DNA of 64,000 nucleotides, from the NCBI GenBank assembly GCA_963921825.1, contig OY997594.1:32904956-32968955 (forward strand), read 5' to 3'. A model generated the notes under the pieces. That model was given only the letters and a program-made list of their open reading frames with translations, made no database searches and was not told the DNA's origin. Below, piece after piece: positions 53,848 to 64,000 of the stretch; positions within the stretch are counted from its first letter, which is position 1; the number at the start of each line of letters is the position of its first letter. Made by a program: the position numbers and the translations under genes. This stretch comes from Erodium maritimum (lineage: Eukaryota > Streptophyta > Magnoliopsida > Geraniales > Geraniaceae).

Positions 53848-56800
53848 TTTTTTTTTGAGATAATATGAGATTTTATTTAACTATCGGCAAAGATGATGTT
53901 TTGAAGAGGTTCGGGGATATAACCCCCTTGCCAGTTCCAGACAGGGTTAGAACAAGCCGCCCTGGCAAGCCAGTGAGCTGCTTTGTTCGCTGTCCGTTTT
54001 ACAAATTCGAGCTGCACGCACTCGAGTGTAGATAAAAGGGAATTACAATCTGTGACGATCGTTCCCAGAGGGGAGAGTAGATTCCCACCTCGTCTGATCA
54101 TATCCACTATGACCTTGCAGTCGCTCCGAACTACAGCCCTCTGGCGAGGATACTGTTGAAGCCACGTAAGCGCCTCCCGGATCGCATAGGCCTCCACCAG
54201 CCCCGGGTTCTGAGCACCATGGAATGATGTGGACCGGGCATCCCTAAGCTGGCCCATATCGTCCCTACATATCCATCATGTTCCTACTTTGTCTGCCGCC
54301 GCAAACAATGCTCCATCTGTGTTTATGGCCCATGCACCTTGCGTGGGATGTTCCCACACTTCTGCCGCATGTACACCAGCATGGCGGGGAGTCGCCTGTG
54401 CTTGTAGTTTTCGCTTCCTAGCCTCCATCCATCCTGCCTGCAGATGGTATGTTGTCTGAAAGATACTGGCTGCTGGTTGAGCTACATTCTCCCAGACCAC
54501 TTTGTTCCTAGCCTTCCACACCTCCCACAAGAGACATCCTATCAATCCTCCGCTTTTCGGGGGGTTGATATTCAGCATGTCATACACCCACTCTACTATC
54601 GTCTGGGCCTCCTGGGGGAGGTTCAACCCTGATTTCGTCCAGCACTCCGCAGCCACCGGGCAATGAACCAACAGATGGAGAGCTGATTCCTCCTCCCTGG
54701 CGCAGACCGGGCATGTCGCCACCATATCCACATGTCGGCGCCTTAGATTAACAGCCACCTGCAAACATCCTGAGCAAGTACGCCACAAAAAGGACTTTAC
54801 CTTCGGCATAACCTCCAACTTCCAAATAGCCGACCAGATTCCCGGCTGGGCCTGGAAAGTCGCCTGATCTTGCTGACTCATACTATATGCCGATTTGACC
54901 GTGTATTGGCCCAGGTAGTCCCCCGCCCAGTACCAGGAGTCCCGTGCAGTCGTCCTACTTATCGGGACCGCCATTATAGCCCTCTGATCCTCTGCCCTGA
55001 ATAGTGTACCAATTTTCTCCACGTCCCACCTTCTCTCACCCGGTCTCATAAGATCGGACACCAGCTTCCCCTCCACTCCCGGGCCTGCCGACTATACCCC
55101 GGCCTCCACCCCTGTGAGCCACGGGTGTGTGCTTATCAACGTGCCCGTACCTGATCCGATCGACCTCCGGGCCCCGCTCTTGACCATCTCCTATGCCGAC
55201 AAGATACTTTGCCAGACGTAGCTCTGATTCTGTTTCCGAACTGCCTCCAACACCGATGACCTCGGATAATATTTTGCCTTCAAGACCCGAGCCACTAGGC
55301 TGTCCTCCTCTGTTATTAGTTTCCACAACTGTTTACCCATCAGAGCGGAATTAAACTCATAAAGGTTCTTAAAACCCAACCCACCTTCCTCCTTTGGTCG
55401 CGCCATATTCGCCCAAAACTGCCATATAACCCCTTTCCCGTCCGGGCCAGCTGATTTCCACCAGAACCGAGCAAGGGCCACATTCATCTTATCCAGGATC
55501 CCCTTAGGTATCCTCATAACACTCATCGTATAGGTGGGAATTGCCTGTAGTACTGACTTGACTAACACCTACTTCCCCGCACCATTCAAGAGCTTCCCGT
55601 CCCACCTCTGTATCCGGCGTAGGACCCTATCTAGTACATATTGCAATTCCTGCTTCCGACTCCTTCCCATCATGTTCGGAATACCCAGATATGGGGATGG
55701 GGTATCCAACTCCGGTATTCCCAAGATCTGCACTCCTTCCACCCTCCTATGCGCAGGTGTGTTATGGCTAAAGAACATAGACGACTTGTCTTGATTCACC
55801 ACCTGTCCTGACGCCTCCTCAAACATCCGAATGAGATTTCTCAGACGAGTCATCTCATCCGGTATTGCCTTACAATAGACATACCAATCATCCGCAAAAA
55901 AGAGGTGTGTTAACGTCGGTGCCCCGTTAGCCACCCTCACCCCATGTATTTCCCCCACACTTTCAGCTCCCTGAAGTAGACGGGAGAAGCCTTCCATACA
56001 AAAGAGGAACAAATAGGGGGATAAATGGTCCCCCTGTCTAATACCTCTCTCCGGTTGGACAAACCCCGCCTGCTGACCCCCTGCAACTATGTTGTAAGTT
56101 ACTGAGTACGTACACCGGCGAACGAGAGAGATCCACTCTTCGCCGAAGCCAAAGCCCCTCATTATGTCCCATAAGAAGCCCCACTCCACCCTGTCATAAG
56201 CCTTACTCATATCTAGCTTCAACGCCACCCACCCCTCTTTCCCCTGTCGTTTATTCTTGAGGTAGTGTAACGTTTCGTGAGACAGGATTATATTGTCCTG
56301 TATCGATCTACCAAGCACAAACGCCCCTTGGGACTCTGAAATCAGCCCATCCAACAACCCTTTTAGCCTGTTTGCGGCCACCTTTGAGACCACCTTGAAC
56401 ACCACATTACACAGCGCAATTGGTCGTAGATCCTTTAGCGACAGCGGGCACTCCACCTTCGGGATCAGCACTAGCGTCATTTTATTCAGCTCCCTCGGAA
56501 TCTCCTCCCCCGCAAAGCTCCTGCGTACCCATCGGGCCACATCTTCTCCCACCGTTCCCCAATACTTCTGGTAGAAAAAAGGATTCAGGCCATCCGGGCC
56601 CGGTGACTTATTAGGCCCCATAGAGAAAGTCGCATCCCGCACTTCTTCCGATGTTACCACCCCCATCAACACTCTATTTTGCACCTCCGTCAGTTGTTGA
56701 CGAAATCTCGGAAAGTTTGCCCCATCCCCCCTTGTCCTCCGAGACAAGGTTTATAGAACTCCAGGATATGGTCACCCAACCCCGAATCCCATGTTAGGAC

Positions 56801-58522
56801 GTTCCCATCCCCATCCCGTAGTTCCGACACCTTATTGATATTCTTCCTCTGCGACGCTGATGCCTGGAAGAACTTCGTACTCTGGTCACTGTCCGTGAGC
56901 CAGTGTTGCTTGGCAAGTTGTCTCCAGAACTCACCCTTCTGCTCCAACGCCTTGACATAGAGCTTCTGCAGCGCTCTACGTCGTCTGATACTCGTGCGAT
57001 CCTCTCTACCATTCAGCCACAACATATCATTTTCATATCTTGCGATCTTCCGTGCTAACGCATTGTACACCTCCTTACCCCAAATCTCCAGCTCAGTGTC
57101 CGTCTCGCGTATTTTGTATCCAATATCCCTGTCCCCCGGGGTACCCCACCTTGCCTGTATCAGGTTCCCACATTCCGGGTCCTCTGCCCAGATATTTTCG
57201 AATCGAAAATGTCTAGATCCCACTGGTTCCACTCGCCTATCCGAGTCCACCAGAATAGGCAGATGGTCAGACGTGGAGATCCCCAGGTTAGCCAAATGCG
57301 CTTCCGGCCACATAGCACGCATAGTCGGTGACATCAGCGCTCTGTCCAACTGCACTGCCATCCTCGTCTCCGGTTCGCTCCCACTATGCCAAGTATATCC
57401 ATACCCTTGAAGCGGGAGATCCTGGACTCCCACATCCCGCATTGCACTACGAAATCCCGCTATCAGTCGTTCTGGATACCGGCGACCACCTCGTTTCTCC
57501 TTGTTTCGCAGAATCCCATTAAAGTCCCCCATCAGAAGCCACCTCTGCGATGCCCCATGCCGTGCACCTAGGGTCCGAATCATCTCCTAAGTCTGCCAAC
57601 GCAATTCCCGATTCGCCTCCCCGTAAACTCCAGTGAAACGAAATCTGTCCCCAGTCGGACCCTGGATCTCCACATCGATGTACCTCTCGTCACACGGGTA
57701 TGGCATGACCGACACCTCCGCCGTCCACAGGAGGATCAGCCCCCCCTTCTGCCCCACCACCGGCACCTCACATCCACCCGAGAAGCCCGTCTTCAGCTTC
57801 AGAGTCTGCACTTCCCCTTTCCTAGCCATCGTTTCACTCAGGAAAATTACATGTGGTTTCCTACGACGGATCACCCCTTTCAAGTACTCCACCGTCGCCA
57901 GCTTCCCCAAGCCTCGACAATTCCATGAAAGGAACTTCATATCTCAACTACCGGCGAACGTCCCGGTGAGTGTAATCTACTCCAACCCCCCCCCCCCCCC
58001 CCCCGGTCCTGTTCACCTCACCTCCACAGAACAAGGGCTTCACAGACCCTATCCTTAACACCTTCTCCTGCCAAAACTCCCAGCCTTCACCGGATTTTCT
58101 CCTCACCGATCCAATTACTCCAGCCAGCCCAATACCCCATTATAATTGGACCGATCAGTGCCCACTACACCAGTAGCAGGATGACAGAATTCGCACCCCA
58201 ACCCCCGGAATCCCAGCCGTAGTCGTTCCCAGCTTCACAACCAACCACGCCACGACAAAGCCGCCAGACGTGGGGTTACAGTCAAACTGAGCAGTCGAAC
58301 AGGCTCCCCTACCAAGCCACCGGACCAACCCGTCCCAACTCTGAACGATTGTCGATCGTCCAGAACACACCAACTACAGCAATTAAAATGGAAAAAGGGA
58401 GAAAAATAGCGTCATACCCTGTGCTTCTCCTTCTTACCACCACGAAGACGCCCTGAGATGGAGCCCTTCCCGTCGTCGACCACCACTACTGGTCACCGAT
58501 CACTCTCGCATTCGCCATCGTT
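53848..58522 (-). mobile_element. L1-type LINE (family B), ORF2 only
   Basis: A 4.7-kb element on the minus strand is bounded by the 15-bp duplication GAGAGGTTGAGGGAT (53833-53847 and 58523-58537). The A tail is the T run just after 53847. A leader of about 580 bases contains a run of 19 Cs (57986-58004) and no ORF1 domain. ORF2 follows, with a 3' UTR of only about 20 bases. It inserted into Mutator-like element A and is the best preserved LINE here. Confidence 0.93.
53877..57940 (-). pseudogene. LINE family B ORF2: endonuclease, RT, zf-RVT, RNase H
   Basis: It starts MKFLSWNCRGLGK (57940) and has the full domain order. Endonuclease includes LLMGDFNGIL and STSDHLPILVDS. RT includes GPNKSPGPDGLNPFFYQ, LDMSKAYDRVEW, GIRQGDHLSPYLF (Asp-His where Asp-Pro is usual) and LFFADDWYVY, so the catalytic FADD is kept. 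The zf-RVT region has CPVCAREEESALHLLVHC. RNase H has VRSDCKVIVDM and LEFVKRTANKAAHWLA. Interruptions are few: stops near 57588 and 55567, and frameshifts near 56740, 55190 and 54270. This domain set copies LINE RNA into chromosomal nicks. The small number of breaks suggests a younger insertion than the other LINEs here. It is inactive as it stands. Confidence 0.92.
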
Positions 58523-59061
58523 GAGAGGTTGAGGGATATTCAAAAAAAAGAAATGAAAAACAGGAAAAAAATTTGATTTTTTTTTTAAAAAATTCTGATT
58601 TTTTAAAATAAATATAATAATTTTAATAAAAAATGATTTTTTTTAAATAAAATGTAATTTTTAAGAAAAAAACTGATTTTTATAAAATAAATAGATAAAA
58701 AGAATTTTAGATTTTTTATAAAATACAAAATTGATTTTTAAAAATAAAATCCGATTTTTATAAAATAAATAAATAAATAGAATTTATGAAAACCAATGCC
58801 ATGTTTTTGAAAATTTGAGTGTTGATGGGGGGTATTTTGGATTTTTTAAGTATTTGGATGGAAAAATGGATGGAAAATAGATAGAATCGAACGACAAGTA
58901 CTAAACTGAAACTAAAAGTTTTGTTAGGCTAGTGAGGTGCAACTAAGTTTGGTTAGGTTAATGAGATGAAGTTTACCCTAAATTTAATCAAGAGCTACAT
59001 ATTCAAGTTGTTTCAATAAATTCCAGTCTATTCTTCAACTTAATTATCAAGATAAAATATA

Positions 59062-60574
59062 GGGCAAATTTTATTTTAACATCTTACCAAACATTTAATT
59101 TCAAAATGATATCCTGACAATTATTATTTTGCAGTTTCATACCCAAACCAAACATTTACCAACACTTTCATACCTAGCCGTTAACTTTCTGTTAGTTTTG
59201 GATGGAAAATAGTCATGTGCTTAACACACGACTTTTTTTAAAAAAAAAATGACCAAAACACCCTTATATAAAAGCACATTTAACCTTTAACCCTATTGAA
59301 ACTCTCTCTACAAACACTCAACTCGCTTCCTTCCTTCCCAAATCCGAACTCAACCCAGAACCTCCTTCACCTCCAAAACACTCTTGATCCCTCCTCCACC
59401 CCTCTAACCAGCTATAACCTTGCCAAGAAATAGACCCAAGTCGCGAAATTGGTCTCATGCCCGATTTCATAATCAATACGACTCTAGTTTCCGAAGCTGT
59501 CAGTCAAGTAGGGGACGATCTCGACGATGGCGGAACGAAGATCGTCGGGAGGAAGCTACGCATAAGAGAATCGCTGCAGACTTTTGGGCAGGGGTATTTC
59601 ATTGACCCACTAGATTAGGGTTTGGATGATGGAAACGATGACGAAGCCGAGGAAGTTCTGGCTGGAGGCGGATTCGTTGAAGTGGCATATGTCCTCGGGG
59701 GACTGTATTTTCTTGACGGGGGTTTGGAAATGGTATGGGGGAGAGATGACGGAGACCCTCTGAGCCTTGGGGACAAAGGCGAGGATGATCTATTGGGAGT
59801 GGTTGTTGGGGGTTTTTGGGTCGGGTTTGAATTCCGACAAGAGTACTTTGGGGTTGGGTTGAGCTTTGATTTCAAAAACAAACTTAAGCTTTTATTTCAA
59901 AAACAAAGTTGACCTCTGATTGTCTCAATGACAAGAACAAAGTTCGAATATGATTTTGGGGTTTCGACGCCGGTAAAGACAAACTCAGATTGAAACTAAG
60001 AAAGTTAAGGGTAGTTTTCTGAAAATTAAATAATCAATTTTAAGATTAAATATTAATAAATTAATAATAAGGTTAAAAAGTTAATTATATATATTAAAAT
60101 ATAAAATTTGGTCTTTTAAAAACAAAAGAGATTTTTAAAATAATCAGGTATCAAAATGATAAAAAAATAACAATTTTTTTTAAGAATATCAAATAAAATA
60201 ATATTGAAATTAAAAATAATGAATCATTAGAAAGATTAAGAATAAAAAATAATTTTTTTATAAATAAAAACTGAATTTATAAAAATAAAAACATATTTTT
60301 TTGAAAATAAAAAAGATTTTCATAAATAAAATTATAATTTTTTGAAAACAAAAATAATTTTATGAAAATCAATGGCATGAGTTTGAAAATTTGAGTGATA
60401 GTTAGGGGTATTATGGGCATTTTATCTATTTTGGGTGGAAAGTTAACAGAATATGACGGTTGGGTATGAAAGTGTTATTAAATGTTTGGTTTAGGTATGA
60501 AAGCGCAAAAAATTTATGCCAGGGTATCATTTTGAAATTAAATGTTTGGTAGGGTGTTAAAATGAAATTTTTCC
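59062..60574. mobile_element. Mutator-like element B (Pack-MULE with PTPA fragment)
   Basis: A 1.5-kb element has inverted ends of about 140 bp. Left 'gggcaaattttattttaac' matches right, on the complement, 'ggaaaaatttcattttaac', and both continue into 'ccaaacatttaatttcaaaa'. Flanks are TAAAATATA (59053-59061) and TAAAACATA (60575-60583), 8 of 9 identical. It shares the subterminal 'ggatggaaaatagtcatgtg' block with element A. The left interior holds a fragment of a host gene on the minus strand and the right interior is AT-rich. No transposase is present. Confidence 0.88.
59413..59740 (-). pseudogene. Captured PTPA (PP2A activator) gene fragment
   Basis: On the minus strand the sequence reads PVKKIQSPEDICHFNESAS then SQNFLGFV, followed after a gap by QTLI, a stop and WVNEIP. 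After a frame change come LPPDDLRSAIVEIVPYLTD, SFGN, a stop, SRIDYEIGHETNF and WVYFLARL. These blocks match, in order, conserved blocks of plant serine/threonine-protein phosphatase 2A activator (PTPA), a peptidyl-prolyl isomerase that reactivates PP2A. Introns seem to be absent or deleted and parts between blocks are missing. Two stops and at least one shift exclude function. It lies wholly inside a Mutator-like element, so it was probably captured by it. The match is from memory of the family. Confidence 0.8.
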
Positions 60575-60806
60575 TAAAACATATTAACAATCTTTCAGTT
60601 TTTCTACTTATATATATAATATGTATAAATAACTTCAGAATACCATAATGATATTTCAGTTAATTTGATTATTTAATTGTACTAATCGAAATCAAACCTA
60701 ATTTTTAAATCCAATTATACTGACCTAATCAAATAAACTGAATAATCAAAATAATTAAATATGTTCAAATTCGATTTTTACCGATCCTTATCTGTCATTA
60801 GTATTC

Positions 60807-61884
60807 GGGAAAATTTCAGTATAATACCCTGCCAAACATTTAATTTCAGTATAATACCCTGTCATAAGTTTTTTGCACTTTCATACCTAAACCAAACATT
60901 TAATTTCACTTTAGTACCCAACCGTTAACTTTTTGTTAGTTTGGATGGAAAAAGGTAAAAAGACCATAATACCTCTAACTATTACTCAAATTTTCAAACT
61001 CATGCCATTGGTTCAGAACTTGAAAATAAGTGAAATGACAATAATACCCTTCACTATTAGGGTATTAAAATGAAAATTTCACTATTTTAAAATAAAATCA
61101 TTTTTTAATATAAATTCAGTTTTTATTTATGAAAATTATTTTTATTTTCAAAAATTCAGATTTTAATTTAAAAAATACATAAAAATAAGTTTTTATTTAT
61201 GAAAATTATTTTTATTTTCAAAATATATAAAAATCAATTTTTATTTATGAAAATACATAAAAATTAGTTTTTTAGTTTAATTAAAATTTTATTATATTTG
61301 TTTTTTAATTTTCATTTTCCTTTTTTTCCTTTTTCTACCTACACTTTCTCTCTCCTCCTCGTCTTTGTCTCTTTCTCTACCCAGATTCTCTTTCTCCTCT
61401 TCACCTTCGTCTCTCTCTATCTAGATCCATGTACTCATTCCAACTAACCCAAATCCTTACAACAAACTAAACTGGTATCTTCATTTCAGGAAACCCAAAT
61501 GGAATCAAGTGACACACATAGGTTTTGATGGTGGAGTTACAAACTCCATCAGATCTGGGTTCTTGTTCTTCAAGGGTCAGATTCGGACTCACGGCGCCCG
61601 AACCATAGCCAAAGACGATGGCGGCGACTCTGGTTCACACTGGACGACGTTGGAGGGGGACGATTCTCCTCTATCATAAAAGAAAACGTCGACGACTGTT
61701 AGCGGTATAATGGAGGACGGCGGTGAAGGTGTTCTTCATATTTGCAAGGGGCGAGTACGAATCGAAACAGAAATAGGTTGTTTTTTTTTACAGATTTGAT
61801 TTGTATATGTATGTGTATTTGGGGATTTGTATATATATTTGTGTTTGGCGAGTACGAATTGAAACAGAAATAGGTTGCACTTTG
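60807..61884. mobile_element. Mutator-like element C, left part
   Basis: A terminus at 60807 starts gggaaaatttcagtataata and continues with 'ccaaacatttaatttcac' and 'ccgttaacttt' blocks shared with element B, then 'gtttggatggaaaa'. An AT-rich inner part (61080-61320) leads to a gene-like stretch (61320-61760) that I do not recognise. The right terminus was not found; a LINE interrupts the element at about 61885 and the window ends within that LINE. A short inverted-looking block at 61052-61079 could instead be a very close right end. Confidence 0.6.
61750..61877. repeat. 31-bp direct repeat around a 66-bp T-started insert
   Basis: The 31-mer at 61750-61780 recurs at 61847-61877 with one C/T difference. 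Between them lies a 66-bp segment starting with nine Ts. This looks like a target duplication around a very short, 5'-truncated retro-insertion on the minus strand, though a simple local duplication is also possible. Confidence 0.6.
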
Positions 61885-64000
61885 TTTTTTTTTTTGATCA
61901 GCGAGGTTTTATAGCCCTGCAACCCCAAGGAGGGAGGAGAGGACGCTGCAATCGCAGCCTGATTGAAAGGTTACAATAGGGGGATCTTTGAGATCGATTA
62001 CAAATGGAGTAATGTGACAAATGGACAAAACTTTCGATTATGCAGCACGAGATGAGGGTTTCCTGGTGCAGGCAATGGGGTCTCGGATCCATTCAGTGAT
62101 CGAGAAGAAAATGTTGGCTCCATCTCTGGCCTTAATGAATTGGAAGGTGGTCATCTGGAGCTTTGATAGCAAAGAGTCCCAATCAAATGAAACCTGATTG
62201 AAGATCCTGTCGTTCCTTGCGATCCACGCAACCCAGAGGGTGAACCCTGAAACAATTTTCCAGAAGCGCCTTGCATATCTCGAAGAGAGGTTCAACCAGG
62301 AGCTCACTAAAGAGCCGAAGTCCCCAGGAATAACCCATATGATTGACCACCAACTCAACACTCTGCTCCAGAATAGCCAAATATGATGGCAATGCAGCAG
62401 AAGATGTTTAGCTTCCTCGAATGATTCAGCACAGAAAGCACAAAAACACTGTTGTATTGGGATTCTGATTCCTCTTTCTTCAAGAAAGCACCTGGTAGGT
62501 ATTGCATTAAGACAGCAAAGCCAGGTGAAGGAGGCTATTTTGGGAGGGAGTCCAAATTTCCAAAGAACAGAGCCCCATGAAATTGGAGTGTCTTGAGGCT
62601 GAAGACTGAGGTACACTTTGCTGACTGAGAAACCATCAGAGTTGTTGATCCAATTTGGAGTATCAGGGATGGATTGATTAATAGAGAATTGAGAGAGTCT
62701 TGAGAGAAGGAGATTGAATTGAGCAAAGTCCCAAGAGCTGGTTAAACCAGGAATATCCACAAGCCAACCAGAGTTGCTCCAAAACTCAATGGCTTTCCCA
62801 TATTTGTTCCTTGAGAGGGAAAATAGCCTTCCAAACTCATCTTTTAAGGGGAGGGAGCCAGACCATACATCATGCCAGAAGTTTATTCTACAGCCATTTC
62901 CCACATTCCAGCTGATACCTGATTGCCCAAAGAGAGAATTGAATTGGAGATCTCTGGATAAAAATTGAATGTGTCCAAGCCATGATGATTTATCAATATT
63001 TCCTACACTCAGGAGGTTCCAATCCTCAAGGTTCCAGCCAAATTTGGCACAAATAACCAGCTTCCACAATGAGTCAGTTTCATCACAGAACCTCCACCAC
63101 CACTTGGATAAGAGTGAATCATTCATTTTGGAGAGAGATCTGATACCATGGCCACCTTCTTCTTTGGAAAGACAGACAGTGGACCATTATACCTTGTGAA
63201 TAGCTCTTTTAGAGGCTGTGCTCCCCCAGAGAAAGGATCTCTGCCATTGTTCCATCTTCTTTATAACACCTTTAGGAGCTTTCATGAGGGACATATAGAA
63301 AAGAGGAAGAGCATTTAGGGTGGATTTTATCAAGGTTAATCTCCCTCCAAAGCTCAGCTGTTTGGCCTGCTAGAGATTGAGCTTTCTCTTAAATTTGGAG
63401 ACCACTGGATCCTAGGATTTGATCCTCCTTGGGTTAGCACCAAGATTGAATCCAAGATAAGGAATCGGAAGAGAGCAGGTTGAGCAGCCAAGAATTTCCG
63501 AGACCATTTCATCAGTGAGATCTCTAGGGTTTAGGACACATGAGCTTGATTTTGAGAAGTTAATTTTCAACCCTAAGCATAGTTCAAAGCTTACAAGGGC
63601 TAACTTTAGGTTGCAGATTTGAGCTTGACCACCTTTAATAAAGAGAATGGTGTCATCAGCAAATTGGAGGTGTGAGACCATTGGACCATTTGATCCAAAG
63701 CTGTAACCTGCATAATCTCCATCTGAGATGCCTTTGCAAAGAACCTGATGTAGTCCTTCACCTGCAATAGCAAAAAGAAGAGGGGAGAGGGGACAACCTT
63801 GTCTGAGGCCCCTTCCCATTTTGAATTCAGGAGATTGAGACCCATTTATGAGAACTGAGATATGTGATTTGAAGCAACTTTTCATCCACATTCTCCAGGT
63901 GGAGTTAAAACCCATTACAACAAGGCAGTGGTCTAGATAATCCCAGCTTACAGAGTCAAAAGCCTTTTGGAAATCAAGTTTGATGATTGTGACTTGCTCC
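61885..64000 (-). mobile_element. L1-type LINE (family A), cut by right window edge
   Basis: The minus-strand A tail is the T run at 61885-61895, followed by the end 'gctgatc' on the complement, the 3' UTR (61902-62037) and ORF2 reading leftward from beyond 64000. Sequence features match the LINE at 11698-18091. The 5' end and the far target duplication are outside the window. Confidence 0.88.
62038..64000 (-). pseudogene. LINE family A ORF2, C-terminal two thirds
   Basis: From the edge inward: an RT with SHISVLINGSQSPEFKMGRG, GLRQGCPLSPLLF and LQFADDTILF (all intact in this copy), a frame interruption near 63400-63130, then one long frame (63126-62038) covering the RT connection and the zf-RVT region with CAFCAESFEEAKHLLLHC. 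It ends without an RNase H domain, as family A does. It supplies the GCPLSP and FADD blocks that the copy at 14535-17235 has lost. At least one stop lies near 63412. Confidence 0.85.

Larger units (their letters stand above)
52851..58978. mobile_element. Mutator-like element A, carrying a nested LINE
   Basis: Long inverted ends start gagtaaacttcatct (left) and, on the complement, gggtaaacttcatctcatta (right), with similarity over roughly 100 bp. It is flanked by a perfect 9-bp duplication, TAAATTTAA, at 52842-52850 and 58979-58987. Without the LINE at 53848-58522 it is about 1.4 kb. Its left inner part (53090-53560) is GC-rich and gene-like on both strands but is not recognised, while the right inner part is AT-rich. 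No transposase is present, so it is non-autonomous and possibly a Pack-MULE. Confidence 0.88.

Noticed and set aside
61320-61760. Possible captured gene in Mutator-like element C
   Set aside because: Gene-like composition only; no protein family recognised.

Overview
This is a plant nuclear window, most likely from a eudicot. The evidence is three intron-containing host genes with canonical GT/AG junctions (a GPI-anchored beta-1,3-glucanase, a DUF1195-type membrane protein and the chromatin remodeler DDM1) set in a dense mix of plant-type transposable elements. The elements are Tekay/Del-like Ty3-gypsy, L1-type LINEs, Mutator-like elements, and hAT, PIF/Harbinger and Copia remnants. I cannot name the species.

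Layout. 1-5189: two facing LTR-type tracts of Ty3-gypsy character, the second looking like a solo LTR with minisatellites. 5190-9029: unassigned sequence, a broken DUF4283/zinc-knuckle (LINE ORF1-type) frame and a 460-bp MITE with a perfect 9-bp target duplication. 9733-11300: a two-exon GH17-X8 glucanase. 11698-18091: an old full-length-type LINE with a 16-bp target duplication and an internal deletion in its reverse transcriptase. 19464-20194: a Harbinger-like MITE. 20548-21068: a Copia-type solo LTR. 22306-24160: a three-exon DUF1195-like gene. 24830-44883: a LINE ORF1-type frame split by a hAT-like element (25184-44731). That element was itself invaded by an ORF1-only LINE, an 11.4-kb Tekay-like retrotransposon (27886-39289) and a LINE encoding only ORF2 (39770-44191). 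46247-52109: a complete 15-exon DDM1 gene with an E2F-type site in its promoter. 52851-61884: three related Mutator-like elements in a row. The first was invaded by a 4.7-kb LINE, the second carries a degraded captured fragment of the PP2A activator PTPA, and the third is cut by a LINE that runs off the right edge.

How it fits together. The three host genes look intact and functionally unrelated; nothing suggests a cluster. All transposon coding regions found are broken. Many stops are CAG-to-TAG or TGG-to-TGA changes, the pattern expected of deamination at methylated cytosines. That is the silencing pathway in which DDM1 works, although the adjacency itself need not mean anything. The best-supported structural results are the nested insertion that interrupts the ORF1-type frame exactly in phase, the PTPA Pack-MULE, and the coexistence of ORF1-only and ORF2-only LINE copies.
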